Positions 34,353 to 44,572 of a stretch of 56,990 nt of DNA are shown here, piece by piece; position 1 is the first letter of the stretch; each line of letters starts with the position of its first letter. The position numbers and the translations under genes are program-made. Location: contig JAJFGA010000056.1 of the NCBI GenBank assembly GCA_021776375.1, forward strand, positions 1 to 56,990, written 5' to 3'. The DNA comes from Hyphococcus sp. (GTDB lineage: Bacteria > Pseudomonadota > Alphaproteobacteria > Caulobacterales > Parvularculaceae). The notes below the pieces were generated by a model that was not told the origin of the DNA, ran no database searches, and saw only the letters and a list, made by a program, of their open reading frames with translations.

Positions 34353-35843
34353 TTAGCCAATCATCGGCGCGATAATCGTTGAATAAACAATCACGATGAA
34401 GATGCCGGTCGGGCAGACATAGCGGATCAGGAACCGCCAGCGCTGGAACCAGGCTTCTGATTTGAAACCGATGGCTTCGCGCGCTGTTGATGATGAGACA
34501 ACCCAGCCGGCAAAGACGGCGGTTGTAAACCCGGCGACGGGCAGGATGATGTCGGTCGTTGCGCTCAAGAAATCGAGCAGAACCATGCCTTTAAACAAGG
34601 CCATGTCGCCGAATGGCTGCCAGGTGTTCCAAAATGTTGTCTGGTCTTCGCCATTAGCGCCGACCGTCGGCACCTGAGACAAGGCATTGAGGATGCCAAT
34701 TACAAAGATCGCCAGTCCGATGATGGCCGCCGACTTAAATCGATGATCGCCTTTCGATTGTTCATCGACCCATTTCGTAGATGTCTCAAGCAGTGCGATC
34801 GACGATGTAATCGCGGCGAAGAAGGCAAGCAAAAAGAACAAAAGACCAAATACGCCGCCGCCAGGCATGCCGAAAAAGGCCAGCGGCAGGGTCTGGAACA
34901 TCAAGGTCGGGCCCGAGCCGGGAGCCAGGCCCATGGCGAAGACAATCGGAAAAATCGCCAGGCCGGCAATAACGCCGACGGCTGTGTCGGTAAGCGCAAT
35001 CACTCCCGACGCTTTGGGAAGGTTTTGATCCGACGTCATATAGGCGCCGTAGGTCGCCATCAGCGCCGAGCCGAGGCCAATCGAGAAAAATGCCTGGCCT
35101 AGAGCGGCTGAAATTACCGATCCGTTTTTGACCCCAGCCCACAGATCATCAAAGCGCACGCCGAGAAGGAAATCCACACCCTTAGGGGCGTCACCCTCAA
35201 CCAGAGCGAAAACGAACAGAATGATCAACAAAAAGAAAAACGTTGGCATTAAGATCGTCACCGCTTGCTCAATCCCGCCTTTAACGCCGCGCGCCACAAT
35301 CGCCACCGTCACGACCATGAATATCCCGTGATAAATAATCATCCGGGTGGGATCGCTCAGGAGGTCCGTCAGCTTGGCGCTAACCTGCGCCTTGGTCTGA
35401 CCAGCAAAGGCGCCGGCTTTGAGCCCGGCCAGGCCGTCGCTGGCGATCGCGGAAACCAGATCGCCGCCGATCATCACCACATAGGCAAGCACCCAACCGG
35501 CAATTACTGAATAAAATGTCAGGATGATGAACGACCCGATCATGCCAAACCAGGATTGCAGCGACCACAGGCCGGATCGCCCTTCCGCCTTGGCGATTTT
35601 GACCACGCTGCCGACCGCAGACATGCCGCCGCGCCGTCCAATGAATAATTCTGCGACCAGAACCGGCAGACCGATCAGAACGACGCAGATGACGTAGAAG
35701 ACAACAAATGCGCCGCCGCCATTTTCCCCCGCGACATAAGGAAACCGCCACAAATTCCCGAGCCCGACCGCCGAACCGATCGCCGCCAATATAAACGCCG
35801 CCCGCGACGACCAATGTACGCCTTCTCCGGCTGTTCCCTGCAT
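34353..35843 (-). CDS. sodium-dependent transporter of the neurotransmitter:sodium symporter family
   Basis: A 496-residue LeuT-fold permease with about 12 membrane helices. The N-terminus carries the family signature AAIGSAVGLGNLWRFPYVAGENGGGAFVVFYVICV, in which unwound TM1 binds the substrate and two Na+ ions. TM6 (GQAFFSIGLGSALMATYGAYM), the region with TDTAVGVIAGLAIFPIVFAMG and the C-terminal helix set also fit. Bacterial members import amino acids or move unknown solutes; the substrate here cannot be read. It is transcribed alone on the minus strand, divergent from the Hpt gene across 168 bp. Confidence 0.95.
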   Translation of the reverse strand: MQGTAGEGVHWSSRAAFILAAIGSAVGLGNLWRFPYVAGENGGGAFVVFYVICVVLIGLPVLVAELFIGRRGGMSAVGSVVKIAKAEGRSGLWSLQSWFGMIGSFIILTFYSVIAGWVLAYVVMIGGDLVSAIASDGLAGLKAGAFAGQTKAQVSAKLTDLLSDPTRMIIYHGIFMVVTVAIVARGVKGGIEQAVTILMPTFFFLLIILFVFALVEGDAPKGVDFLLGVRFDDLWAGVKNGSVISAALGQAFFSIGLGSALMATYGAYMTSDQNLPKASGVIALTDTAVGVIAGLAIFPIVFAMGLAPGSGPTLMFQTLPLAFFGMPGGGVFGLLFFLLAFFAAITSSIALLETSTKWVDEQSKGDHRFKSAAIIGLAIFVIGILNALSQVPTVGANGEDQTTFWNTWQPFGDMALFKGMVLLDFLSATTDIILPVAGFTTAVFAGWVVSSSTAREAIGFKSEAWFQRWRFLIRYVCPTGIFIVIVYSTIIAPMIG

Positions 35844-36011
35844 TTGATTAACCCCTGATTGACCATGTCGTTGGCTTTTGGTTTGTCACGAAACCTCTTT
35901 TTAGACAAATTTTTACTATTGTTAGCAAATGTCGTCGGAATAGATGACGAAATTCTGCGCAACTGGCGAGTGAACAGCTCGCCTTGTTTCGCTTAGGGAG
36001 GGTGGCCCAGA

Positions 36012-36380
36012 GTGACAGATTCAGCAAATGCCGAGGTTGAACATCTCCAGGCCGATCAGATTAATAGCCTGATCTCGGCAGCTGGTGTCGACGGGACGCG
36101 GGAAATCATGGACACGTTTTGGCGCTCCACAACGGATTTGCTGGCGGCGCTTGCTTCCCAGGTCGCCGAGCAATCCTTGCCCGCCGCCGCCGGGACCGCG
36201 CACGCCATCAAAGGCTCGGCGGCCAATGTCGGTGCCGTGAGCCTTGCCCAGACAGCGTCCGATATCGAAGTTGCTTGCAAATCCGGCGCAAGCGAGGATG
36301 CTAAAAACCTGCTGGGGTCTGCGGATGAGAATTTCAAAGCCGTGCGCCAATGCTTTGAAGAGCTTCTCGCCAAGGCCTGA
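36012..36380 (+). CDS. stand-alone histidine phosphotransfer (Hpt) domain protein
   Basis: A 122-residue, all-helical cytoplasmic protein. The motif AHAIKGSAANVGAVSLAQ holds the phospho-accepting His (near residue 67) in the usual HxxKGSAxxxG context. It would relay phosphate between a hybrid kinase and a response regulator. It starts with GTG at 36012, preceded by a GGGAGGGTGG stretch. No kinase or regulator gene is adjacent, so its partners are elsewhere. It is convergent with rodA; a T-rich-loop hairpin (36413-36436) lies between them. Confidence 0.85.
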   Translation: MTDSANAEVEHLQADQINSLISAAGVDGTREIMDTFWRSTTDLLAALASQVAEQSLPAAAGTAHAIKGSAANVGAVSLAQTASDIEVACKSGASEDAKNLLGSADENFKAVRQCFEELLAKA

Positions 36381-36412
36381 AACGCTCAAATTCTAGTTTG
36401 TTGTGTGGTCGC

Positions 36413-36436
36413 GTGCGGCGATTTTTTTCGCCTCAC
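36413..36436. terminator. hairpin between convergent hpt and rodA
   Basis: GTG-C-GGCGA (36413-36421) pairs with TCGCC-T-CAC (36428-36436) around a six-T loop, with one mismatch. The position between the ends of the Hpt gene (36380) and rodA (36476) suggests a shared transcription end. No clear U-tract follows on either strand, so Rho-independent termination is not certain. Confidence 0.45.
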
Positions 36437-36475
36437 TCAAATCGCGAAACCGGACCCACTTTCGCTGCAAACGCC

Positions 36476-37624
36476 CTACAATAAATCCGACGACCGCAAG
36501 ACGTCCTGATCGCGATGCACATGGGCGCTCATCACCAGACCGAAGCCGGCCATGATGGTCAGCATCACCGTTCCGCCATAAGAGACAAGCGGCAGGGGAA
36601 CGCCGACAACGGGCGCCAGCCCCATCACCATGCCGGTGTTGATCAACACGTAAAGTGAGAATGTCGCCACCACACCGATCACCGCAAGCCGGGCAAAATG
36701 CGACTTCGCCGACATCGCAATCGACAGGCCGGTCAAGATCACGGCGAGATATAAAATCAACAACCCTACGGCGCCGACAAAACCGAACTCTTCGCCAAAG
36801 ATCGTAAAGATAAAATCGGTCTGCATTTCGGGGAGGAATTTCAACTGGCTTTGCGTGCCATTCATAAACCCCTTGCCATCCAGCCCGCCGGAACCAAGCG
36901 CAATCTTTGACTGCAACAGATGATAGCCTTGCCCGAGCGGGTCGCGATCGGGATTGAGGAAGGTGAGGATGCGCTCAATCTGGTAGGTTTTTAAAAACTC
37001 AAACCGGTAGGCGCTGTAGCCCACCGCCACCGCGCCGGCGGCGCCGATCATCCCTATGCGCCAGCTAAGACCGGCGACAAAGACAACGATAATCCCAGTC
37101 GCCGCCAACAACAGCGCCGTGCCGAGATCAGGCTGGATAAACACCAGCCCGACCGGCGCGCCGATCATCAACGCTGGCGGAATCAAATATAGGATATGCG
37201 AGACCTGTTCTGCGCGCAGCCCGTGATAATAACGCGCCAGCGCCATCACCAAACCAATTTTCATCGCCTCTGACGGTTGAAACTGCATGCCGCTAAACTC
37301 GATCCAGCGTCGCGCGCCCATATTGATCTCGCCGATAAACGGCGTTGCCGCGAGCGCGAGGAGCGCGGCGAAATAAATCGGATAAGAGAGCGCCATCCAG
37401 TGCCGAATTGAGACCATGCCGATCGCGATCAGGACTGACAATGCGACCAGATAGCGAAGTCCGTGACGCATCGACCACGGGCGCCAATTGCCCTCAGCAA
37501 CGGAATAAAGCGTAATGACGCCAACGCCGGCAATCATTGTCAGTAGGATGATTAATGGCCAGTGCAGCTGAGCAAGCCGTTCACGGGCGCCGCGCCGGGG
37601 ACCGGGGAGAATGAGCGAGGACAT
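36476..37624 (-). CDS. rodA: rod-shape peptidoglycan glycosyltransferase RodA
   Basis: A 382-residue SEDS-family membrane protein with about ten helices that polymerises lipid II into glycan strands for lateral wall growth, paired with PBP2. Recognisable stretches are RHGLRYLVALSVLIAIGM, GARRWIEFSGMQFQPSEAMKIGLVMALARYYH, VFIQPDLGTALLLAATG with the conserved Asp, FLNPDRDPLGQGYHLLQSKIALGSGG, FIFTIFGEEFGFVGA and PLVSYGGTVMLTIMAGFGL. ATG 37624 has GGAGG upstream and lies 4 nt after the mrdA stop, so the two are coupled. The frame is open to 37654 but that would overlap mrdA. It is the last gene of the mreBCD-mrdA-rodA operon. Confidence 0.97.
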   Translation of the reverse strand: MSSLILPGPRRGARERLAQLHWPLIILLTMIAGVGVITLYSVAEGNWRPWSMRHGLRYLVALSVLIAIGMVSIRHWMALSYPIYFAALLALAATPFIGEINMGARRWIEFSGMQFQPSEAMKIGLVMALARYYHGLRAEQVSHILYLIPPALMIGAPVGLVFIQPDLGTALLLAATGIIVVFVAGLSWRIGMIGAAGAVAVGYSAYRFEFLKTYQIERILTFLNPDRDPLGQGYHLLQSKIALGSGGLDGKGFMNGTQSQLKFLPEMQTDFIFTIFGEEFGFVGAVGLLILYLAVILTGLSIAMSAKSHFARLAVIGVVATFSLYVLINTGMVMGLAPVVGVPLPLVSYGGTVMLTIMAGFGLVMSAHVHRDQDVLRSSDLL

Positions 37625-37628
37625 ATCG

Positions 37629-39548
37629 CTAACCCTCCCGCCGATGGGTCGCACGTTGAACGAGATTGCGGGGGTCTATCGGAGTGCGCGCCGCCGGGTT
37701 TTTGGCCGCCACCGCGCGCATAATTTCGCGGGCTTTCGGGCCGGCCGCACGGGCGCCGCCAATCCCGTGCTCAATGACAACCGAACAGGCGTAGCGCGGG
37801 TTTTCATACGGCATGTAGCACACAAACAAAGCATGATCGCGCCGTTCCCATGGTAGATCTTCCGGCTTAGCAAGACCTTTAGCCCTGTCTTCCGCGGTAA
37901 TCCGGTAGACCTGGCTGGTGCCGGTTTTCCCCGCCAATTGCCAATTCGGATCTTCCAGGCGCGAGCGAGCGGCGGTGCCGTACTCATTGGTCACCGCATT
38001 CATTCCGTCGCGCACGACTTTTAGGTAATCCTGGTCGACGTCGATCATTGGCGCCGTAGGTTCGGGCAAGACGAGATCGCCAACCGCGCGCACCAGACGC
38101 GGGCGCACCGCCCTTCCGGAGGCCACCCGCGCGGCCATTACACAAAGCTGCAACGGCGTCGAAGTGACATAACCCTGGCCGATTATCACCGACAGTGTTT
38201 CACCCTGGAACCAGGGCTGGTTTTCCGGCTGACCGGCGAAATATTGCTGCTTCCAAGCGCGGTCAGGGATAATGCCTTTTTTCTGGCCCGGAACCCCTAG
38301 CTCATAAGTCTGGCCGAGACCGAATTTGCGCGCGACACCGGCGAGAATGTCCACCTCAAGCTTTTTGGCGATCTCGTAGAAATAAACGTCGCAGGAATGC
38401 TTGAGCGCGCCCTTCATATCCAGCGTGCCGTGGCCGCCGCGTTTCCAGCAATGGAAAAATCTGTTGCCATACCAGACTTTGCCGCTGCAATGGGCAGTTT
38501 GCGACGGCTTGACGCCTGACGCTTGCGCAGCGATCGCGCTGACCACCTTGAAGGTAGAGCCCGGCGGGTAGATGCCAGATAGCGGTTTGTTCAATAGCGG
38601 CTTATACGGACTATTCGTCAGTTCTTTCCACAGACCTGCATCAATGCCGACGTTAAAGTCATTGGGATTGAACGCCGGGGTCGAGGCAAGAACCAAGATA
38701 TCTCCGGTCACCGTGTCCATAACGACGGCAGCCGCGCTCTCTCCCTCAAGCTCCTTCGTGGCCTTCTGTTGGAGTTCCGCATCGATTGTCAGCGTCAGGG
38801 TTTTGCCCTGCACCGGCGGCGTCGCCTCGTCAGACAGTTCTTCGATAACCCGGCCATGGGCATTGATTTTGACATTCATCTTGCCGGCATGGCCGCGCAA
38901 TTCCTTCTCATAGGTGCGCTCAAGACCGTCGCGACCAACTTTAAAGCCGGGCTGGCGAAGCAGCGTACGGTCGTCATCGCCCTCTTGCGTAGAGAGGTCT
39001 TTATCAGTCACCGCGCCAACATAACCGATCACAAAGGCTGACGCCTCGCCTAGCGGATAGTCACGGGTCTCGCCAACATCCGGTAAGACGCCGGCCAAAT
39101 GCGGCAACTCAAAATTGACGCGGGAGAAGTCCGGCCAGGAAAGATTATTTTTTATTTCCACTGGCGTAAAGGCGCCGCGGCGACGTATTTCCCGGATGAT
39201 GCGGGCGCGCTTTTCATCAGTGACCGGAATATATTTCGAAAGTTTGTCGAGGGTTCCATTGACATCGCGGGACTGTTCGGGAATGAGAAGAATGCGAAAA
39301 TTCTTCCGGTTGGACGCAAGCGAATTGCCGAAGCGATCAATGATTTCACCGCGCAGCGGTGTCAGCACTCGGCGGTTGAACTGGTTGTCTTGTGCAAGGT
39401 CCTGATATTTCTCGTAATCGGCGACCTGAAGCTGATAGAGCCGACCGGCGATGCCGACAAACAAAAGACTGACGCCGCCGCCAAACAGGACAGTCCGTCG
39501 GGAAACAATTTCCTGGCGCTCGGGATCATGGGTGTTGATCACCGGCAT
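37629..39548 (-). CDS. mrdA: penicillin-binding protein 2 (elongation transpeptidase)
   Basis: A 639-residue bitopic inner-membrane enzyme that cross-links peptidoglycan during rod elongation. After a short cytoplasmic tail and one membrane helix (RTVLFGGGVSLLFVGIAGRLYQLQV) comes the pedestal domain with LRGEIIDRFGNSLASN. The transpeptidase domain carries the active-site serine S331 in STFK (331-334), the SxN-type motif as SCD (385-387) and KTG at 541-543. The length is typical. It starts immediately after the mreD stop and is followed by rodA, its glycosyltransferase partner. Confidence 0.97.
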   Translation of the reverse strand: MPVINTHDPERQEIVSRRTVLFGGGVSLLFVGIAGRLYQLQVADYEKYQDLAQDNQFNRRVLTPLRGEIIDRFGNSLASNRKNFRILLIPEQSRDVNGTLDKLSKYIPVTDEKRARIIREIRRRGAFTPVEIKNNLSWPDFSRVNFELPHLAGVLPDVGETRDYPLGEASAFVIGYVGAVTDKDLSTQEGDDDRTLLRQPGFKVGRDGLERTYEKELRGHAGKMNVKINAHGRVIEELSDEATPPVQGKTLTLTIDAELQQKATKELEGESAAAVVMDTVTGDILVLASTPAFNPNDFNVGIDAGLWKELTNSPYKPLLNKPLSGIYPPGSTFKVVSAIAAQASGVKPSQTAHCSGKVWYGNRFFHCWKRGGHGTLDMKGALKHSCDVYFYEIAKKLEVDILAGVARKFGLGQTYELGVPGQKKGIIPDRAWKQQYFAGQPENQPWFQGETLSVIIGQGYVTSTPLQLCVMAARVASGRAVRPRLVRAVGDLVLPEPTAPMIDVDQDYLKVVRDGMNAVTNEYGTAARSRLEDPNWQLAGKTGTSQVYRITAEDRAKGLAKPEDLPWERRDHALFVCYMPYENPRYACSVVIEHGIGGARAAGPKAREIMRAVAAKNPAARTPIDPRNLVQRATHRREG

Positions 39549-40061
39549 TTACGCCTCCACCAGGATGCGGCGGTGAAACTCGCCAAAGGCGATGCCAAAC
39601 AGGGGATAGATCAAAACCGTCGTCGCCATCTGGGCCAATAACCCGCCGACAGGCAGGAGTGCGCCGGACATCAAGCTCATCACCAGCCACAGCATCAAAC
39701 TTGCGCTCGCCGCCGCTAATGCAAAACCCAACCACACGACTTTTTGCTCGCGGCCAAGAAAATAAGACCGCTGCGACATCACCACAAACTGGGTGACCAG
39801 ATAGACCGCCGCCCACAGTCCGAGCGGTCCGCCGGTGAGCAGATCTTGCAAAATCCCGATCAGAAACACGCTCACCGACGGCATGTAGGCCGGGGCGTAG
39901 ATCGACCAGAAGAACACCACCACCAGCGGGATGATCGGCGTTGGCGCTACACCCTCAAACAGGCGTATGGGCAGCGCCAGAATGATCACGCCAAGCAGCC
40001 CCAGCAACAGCGGGGCGACTGTTTTGAGCAGGCTCAACAGATGTTCTGCGCGATAACCCAT
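39549..40061 (-). CDS. mreD: rod shape-determining membrane protein MreD
   Basis: A 170-residue, very hydrophobic protein with five or six membrane helices. It has the MreD-like features PLVVVFFWSIYAPAYMPSVSVFLIGILQDLLTGGPLGLWAAVYLVTQFVVM and a C-terminal YPLFGIAFGEFHRR. MreD is a small, poorly conserved integral part of the elongasome. The gene's place between mreC (1 nt upstream) and mrdA (0 nt downstream) makes the call secure. Confidence 0.94.
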   Translation of the reverse strand: MGYRAEHLLSLLKTVAPLLLGLLGVIILALPIRLFEGVAPTPIIPLVVVFFWSIYAPAYMPSVSVFLIGILQDLLTGGPLGLWAAVYLVTQFVVMSQRSYFLGREQKVVWLGFALAAASASLMLWLVMSLMSGALLPVGGLLAQMATTVLIYPLFGIAFGEFHRRILVEA

Positions 40062-40062
40062 C

Positions 40063-40971
40063 TTATCCTTCCGTCACGGCGGCGACTTCCTCTCCAGCAT
40101 CTTCTTCATCTGGGCTTAGCGTGTCGCCAACTTCTGGAAACTCGTAATTGATGATGCGGACCAACCGCGTACGAGCATAATTTGCATAAAGATCAACCAC
40201 GATGTCGTCGCCATGCTCGCCGTCAATGACGCCAACGGGCAGACCACGCGGCATCACCCCGCCGGCGCCAGATGTCAAAACCCGCTGGCCTTGCGCAAAG
40301 GCGACTTCATCGACGCCTTCAGTGATCGCGATCGCCGGTTTGCCTCTGGTGTTGCCAACCAGCAGCCCCTCAATCGCGGCCCCCTCGACAAACACCGGGA
40401 TGCGGCTTTGAACATCGGTCAGGAGAAGGACGCGCGATGCGCGCGCGCCAGTGTCAACAATACGGCCGATAAGCCCGCGATTATCGACAACGGCGTAACC
40501 AGCCTCGATATTTTGGGCGCGGCCGGCATTGACAATCATCGAACGGGCAAAAGCATCGTTGGTCTCGCCGATCACATAGGCGTCAATCGGCTGCGCGGCG
40601 GGCGGCGCGCGATAGGTTTGCAAAGCGTCATAGGCGCCGACAACCTTGCGCAACTCCAACGCCTCATTCATCCATTGACGCAGCTCAGCGTTTTCCTCGC
40701 GCAGCGCCTTGTTCTGTTCCAGCACATTAAAATAGTCGGAGATGTTGCCGGCAATGCCGTTGAAATAGGCGACCGGACCGGAGAAAACCTCCAGCACCGG
40801 TGCGGTTGCGTCGAGCACGCCCTCGCGCGCCTTTTTGAAAACTGAGGCTTGCGCGGAATAAAGGCTTGATAGCAATAAAAGGATCGAAACCAGGATCAAC
40901 AAGATCAATACAAAGCGGGAATTGGCTCTACGCCCAAACCCTTCGCGTCCGTCCTGCCCTAAAAATTCCAT
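40063..40971 (-). CDS. mreC: rod shape-determining protein MreC
   Basis: A 302-residue bitopic protein. A membrane helix near residues 20-45 (FVLILLILVSILLLLSSLYSA) is followed by a periplasmic coiled coil (LEQNKALREENAELRQWMNEALELRKV). The two beta-barrel domains of MreC come next (ARSMIVNAGRAQNIEAGYAVVDNRGLIGRIVDTGARASRVLLLTD and GQRVLTSGAGGVMPRGLPVGVI). The C-terminal tail is acidic. MreC bridges cytoplasmic MreB filaments and PBP2 and activates the latter. It lies 58 bp downstream of mreB and 1 nt before mreD. Confidence 0.96.
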   Translation of the reverse strand: MEFLGQDGREGFGRRANSRFVLILLILVSILLLLSSLYSAQASVFKKAREGVLDATAPVLEVFSGPVAYFNGIAGNISDYFNVLEQNKALREENAELRQWMNEALELRKVVGAYDALQTYRAPPAAQPIDAYVIGETNDAFARSMIVNAGRAQNIEAGYAVVDNRGLIGRIVDTGARASRVLLLTDVQSRIPVFVEGAAIEGLLVGNTRGKPAIAITEGVDEVAFAQGQRVLTSGAGGVMPRGLPVGVIDGEHGDDIVVDLYANYARTRLVRIINYEFPEVGDTLSPDEEDAGEEVAAVTEG

Positions 40972-41029
40972 GCCTCACTATACCGCGTCGTCACCAAATT
41001 GCCCCGAGGTCGTCCCAAGAGCGTCGCCC

Positions 41030-42112
<1,083 letters not shown>

Positions 42113-42261
42113 TTATTTATCCTTAATGCGTTCCTAAATCGTCAACAAAGCTCAGCAAAACTGGGGTTTTCGAGATCATAGGGTGGCCTTAGGACTTACT
42201 AGTTAACAGGATTCTCGCCAAGTCGACGCGAAACTTCACTATGCTAGATGCTATTCCACAA

Positions 42262-43026
42262 CTAGGCGCTCTCGCTGGCGCTCATCCGCCGGTAAAGCCA
42301 CCGGACGAAGAGTAAAAATCCGAGCCAGGCGGCAATGATCCCTGCAACAATCATAAAGTCATGCGGCTCGCGGCTCGAGAAGAAGGCGACCAGACCGGCT
42401 ACCCCATCCTTAAGCTCGCTCGTATCCGGGGCAAAAACAGCGAGCAGCGCGACCAGTAAAATCTTTGGAATGATGCCAAGACCAGTCCCCGCCCAGAATT
42501 TCCACAGCGGAATATGCGCCGCCCCGGCCGCTGCATTGACGACGATAAACGGCGCCGACGGCACCACCCGGATTAGCCCGCTGGCGAGAATCCCATGATT
42601 TGAAAGGAAATTCATGGTGCGCTGCACTCGTTCTCCGGCGCGACGGCGCAGCCAGCGGCCGCCGAGAAAGTGCCCCAGGCCGAAGGTCAAGGTCGCGCTC
42701 ACCATGGTCGCAATCCACGAATAGCCAGCCCCGACCTGAGGCCCGAAGACGATAATCGTCGCGGTAATCAGTAAAATCTGGGGAAAAGCGGTCAGCGCCA
42801 GAAATGTGAAAACCGAGATCACGCCGATAACGGCCCAGGACGATTGTGACGTCGTCATCAAAATTCGGCTGAGCTGGTCGTCCTGGTCGAGATTTAACCA
42901 TTGCTGACCAAAGACCAGCATGACCACGACAAAAACCAAGAGCAATAAAGAGACCGCGAGCGAGGTTATCGCTTTGGCGTCCATAGAGTTGAGGAACCGT
43001 GCAATCGAGCGCACAAACTCAAACAT
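42262..43026 (-). CDS. TVP38/TMEM64 (VTT domain) membrane protein
   Basis: A 254-residue inner-membrane protein with about six hydrophobic segments. The VTT (DedA-like) core is TFLALTAFPQILLITATIIVFGPQVGAGYSWIATMVSATLTFGLGHFLGGRWL, then FLSNHGILASGLIRVVPSAPFIVVNAAAGAAHIPLWKFWAGTGLGIIPKI. The paired reentrant FxxxPxxxxR and VPxxPF motifs define the family. Relatives of this fold act as phospholipid scramblases or undecaprenyl-phosphate carriers; this branch has no fixed role. It is a stand-alone minus-strand gene between mreB and the GH24-like gene. Confidence 0.9.
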   Translation of the reverse strand: MFEFVRSIARFLNSMDAKAITSLAVSLLLLVFVVVMLVFGQQWLNLDQDDQLSRILMTTSQSSWAVIGVISVFTFLALTAFPQILLITATIIVFGPQVGAGYSWIATMVSATLTFGLGHFLGGRWLRRRAGERVQRTMNFLSNHGILASGLIRVVPSAPFIVVNAAAGAAHIPLWKFWAGTGLGIIPKILLVALLAVFAPDTSELKDGVAGLVAFFSSREPHDFMIVAGIIAAWLGFLLFVRWLYRRMSASESA

Positions 43027-43321
43027 ACGTTACCAGTTTCCGATCCGGACACAGCGCGTCACTGACGCGCAATACGCTTCTCCCACGCCGAGACTTCGCC
43101 CCTGCGCCTAATACCTCCTGGACCGTATTCTGGGCCCCCGCCCGGTCCCTCCCCAATCGATGTGATTTCATAACGCGAACCCGCCGCCAATGCAATATCG
43201 CGAGGTGATGATTGTATTCCTGAGAGGGGCCATTAGGATCGATCCGGGGAAATTTGCCAATGCAGCCACAAAATGGGCAGCGCCCAATTGGGCGACGGCA
43301 AATCGGGGAATGGAGAGTATC

Positions 43322-44011
43322 ATGCGTGCAACACTGATTTTCTGGATCATTATTTTTGCTTTCGGCGTTCTCGTCGGGGAGCGTTACGGGCTTCCGGGCT
43401 GGACGACATCGCTCACCAACCGGGGCTTTGAGGCCGCAGAAGGCCTACTCGGCCGTGCTGGCGAGCCGATACCGGCCGCTGAAGACAATGGCGCAGAACC
43501 GGAGGCGGCGGAGGCTAGTCCTGCGCCACAAACTTTGCCGCCGGCGAGTAGCAGCCAGGGCGGTGCGGACGCCAATGCCGATTTGCGCATCAACGATGCC
43601 GGCTTGCAGATCATCAAGGATAGCGAGGGCCTGCGCCTTGAAGCCTATAATCTCGGCGGGCAATGGCTCATCGGCTATGGCCATTCGCGCACCGCGCGCT
43701 CAGGCATGAAGATTACTGAAGCACAGGCTGAAGCGTTGTTACGCGAAGACGTTAAAGACGCAGAAGACGGGGTCCGGCGGAAGGTCACCGTGCCAGTTAA
43801 TCGCAACCAGTTCTCGGCGATGGTCTCGCTCGCCTATAATCTCGGTGTTGGCGGGTTTGGCCGGTCCACCGTTCTGTCGGCACTGAATGAGGGCGACTAT
43901 AACGGTGCGGCGGACGCATTTCTAAACCACAACAAAGCCGGCGGGAAAGTAAACGAGCACCTGACACATCGCCGCGAAAAGGAACGCGACTTGTTTTTAG
44001 CGCCAGCTTAG
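43322..44011 (+). CDS. membrane-anchored GH24 (T4-type) lysozyme-like protein with altered catalytic triad
   Basis: A 229-residue protein with an N-terminal membrane anchor (LIFWIIIFAFGVLVGERYG), a Pro/Ala/Glu-rich linker and a C-terminal GH24 lysozyme domain (about 92-229). The Glu corresponding to T4 Glu11 is present (E102 in DSEGLRLEAY). The positions of Asp20 and Thr26 appear to be Leu111 and Leu116 (NLGGQWLIGYGHS). Other fold motifs hold: ITEAQAEALLREDV, NQFSAMVSLAYNLGVGGFGRSTVLSALN and HRREKERDLFL. ATG 43322 is preceded by GGAGAG. The altered residues make muramidase activity uncertain; it could bind peptidoglycan instead. Confidence 0.85.
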   Translation: MRATLIFWIIIFAFGVLVGERYGLPGWTTSLTNRGFEAAEGLLGRAGEPIPAAEDNGAEPEAAEASPAPQTLPPASSSQGGADANADLRINDAGLQIIKDSEGLRLEAYNLGGQWLIGYGHSRTARSGMKITEAQAEALLREDVKDAEDGVRRKVTVPVNRNQFSAMVSLAYNLGVGGFGRSTVLSALNEGDYNGAADAFLNHNKAGGKVNEHLTHRREKERDLFLAPA

Positions 44012-44016
44012 AGCGC

Positions 44017-44040
44017 CGGACGATTCCTATAAATCGCCCG
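44017..44040. repeat. intergenic hairpin element, copy 2
   Basis: CGGACGATT (44017-44025) and AATCGCCCG (44032-44040) form a 9-bp stem with loop CCTATA. This is the same fold as 34314-34337, with a G-C pair where copy 1 has A-T, and with the same G.U position on the minus strand. It starts 5 nt after the lysozyme-like gene's stop and lies 5 nt beyond the stop of the convergent SnoaL-like gene. Confidence 0.6.
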
Positions 44041-44045
44041 ATGGT

Positions 44046-44501
44046 CTAGTCTGCAGTATTCGGCGCCGGGTTGGCGTTGCCGATATCAGCAACAAACTTC
44101 CATGCGCCGTCTTCTTTGCGCCAGATCGAAACATATTTTCCGTGCTCGACGAACTCGCTGCCATCTTCTTTCGTCTGGCTGAAGACATAACGCCCCCAAG
44201 TGAAACCAAAATCGCCACCAGGCGCCGCCATTCCCTCAACGGGATCCCATTTCATCTCGGCGCCTTCGGGCCATTTGGAAAAACGCTTGATGAGTTCGTC
44301 ACGTCCGGCATAAGGCTGGCCGCCATCAGGAAACATACGGACATCTACGCTCGCATAAGCTGAAAAGGCGGCCGGCACGCCTTTATCCGCCGCCATAAGG
44401 GCAAAGGCGCGATCCGTGGCGATCATCTCGTCGACGGCGTCCGCAAGTGCCGGTGAGATGGTGGTGAGCAAAGTGAAAATAGCGGCAGCTAGGTTTTTCA
44501 T
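44046..44501 (-). CDS. secreted SnoaL/DUF4440-like protein
   Basis: A 151-residue protein with a signal peptide (NLAAAIFTLLTTISPALA, cleaved before DAVDEM). A nuclear-transport-factor-2-type fold follows: ATDRAFALMAADKGVPAAFSAYA, then FTWGRYVFSQTKEDG, then the closing strand HGKYVSIWRKEDGAWKFVADIGN, which is characteristic of DUF4440. Such small cone-shaped domains bind ligands or act as enzymes, but no catalytic role can be assigned. ATG 44501 has GGGGAGA upstream; the frame extends to 44552 without support. It is on the same strand as miaA, 71 bp downstream of it. Confidence 0.85.
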   Translation of the reverse strand: MKNLAAAIFTLLTTISPALADAVDEMIATDRAFALMAADKGVPAAFSAYASVDVRMFPDGGQPYAGRDELIKRFSKWPEGAEMKWDPVEGMAAPGGDFGFTWGRYVFSQTKEDGSEFVEHGKYVSIWRKEDGAWKFVADIGNANPAPNTAD

Positions 44502-44572
44502 GATCAGCGATCTCCCCTTGGGCGTATGATGCGCTCCATCATATTGGCGCAAGTGTTGCGCGGCAAACGCTT

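Noticed and set aside
42123..42137. CtrA site upstream of mreB
   Set aside because: One core base deviates (CTAA for TTAA). It is mentioned only as a weak candidate because a single 7-of-8 match is expected by chance in a window of this size.
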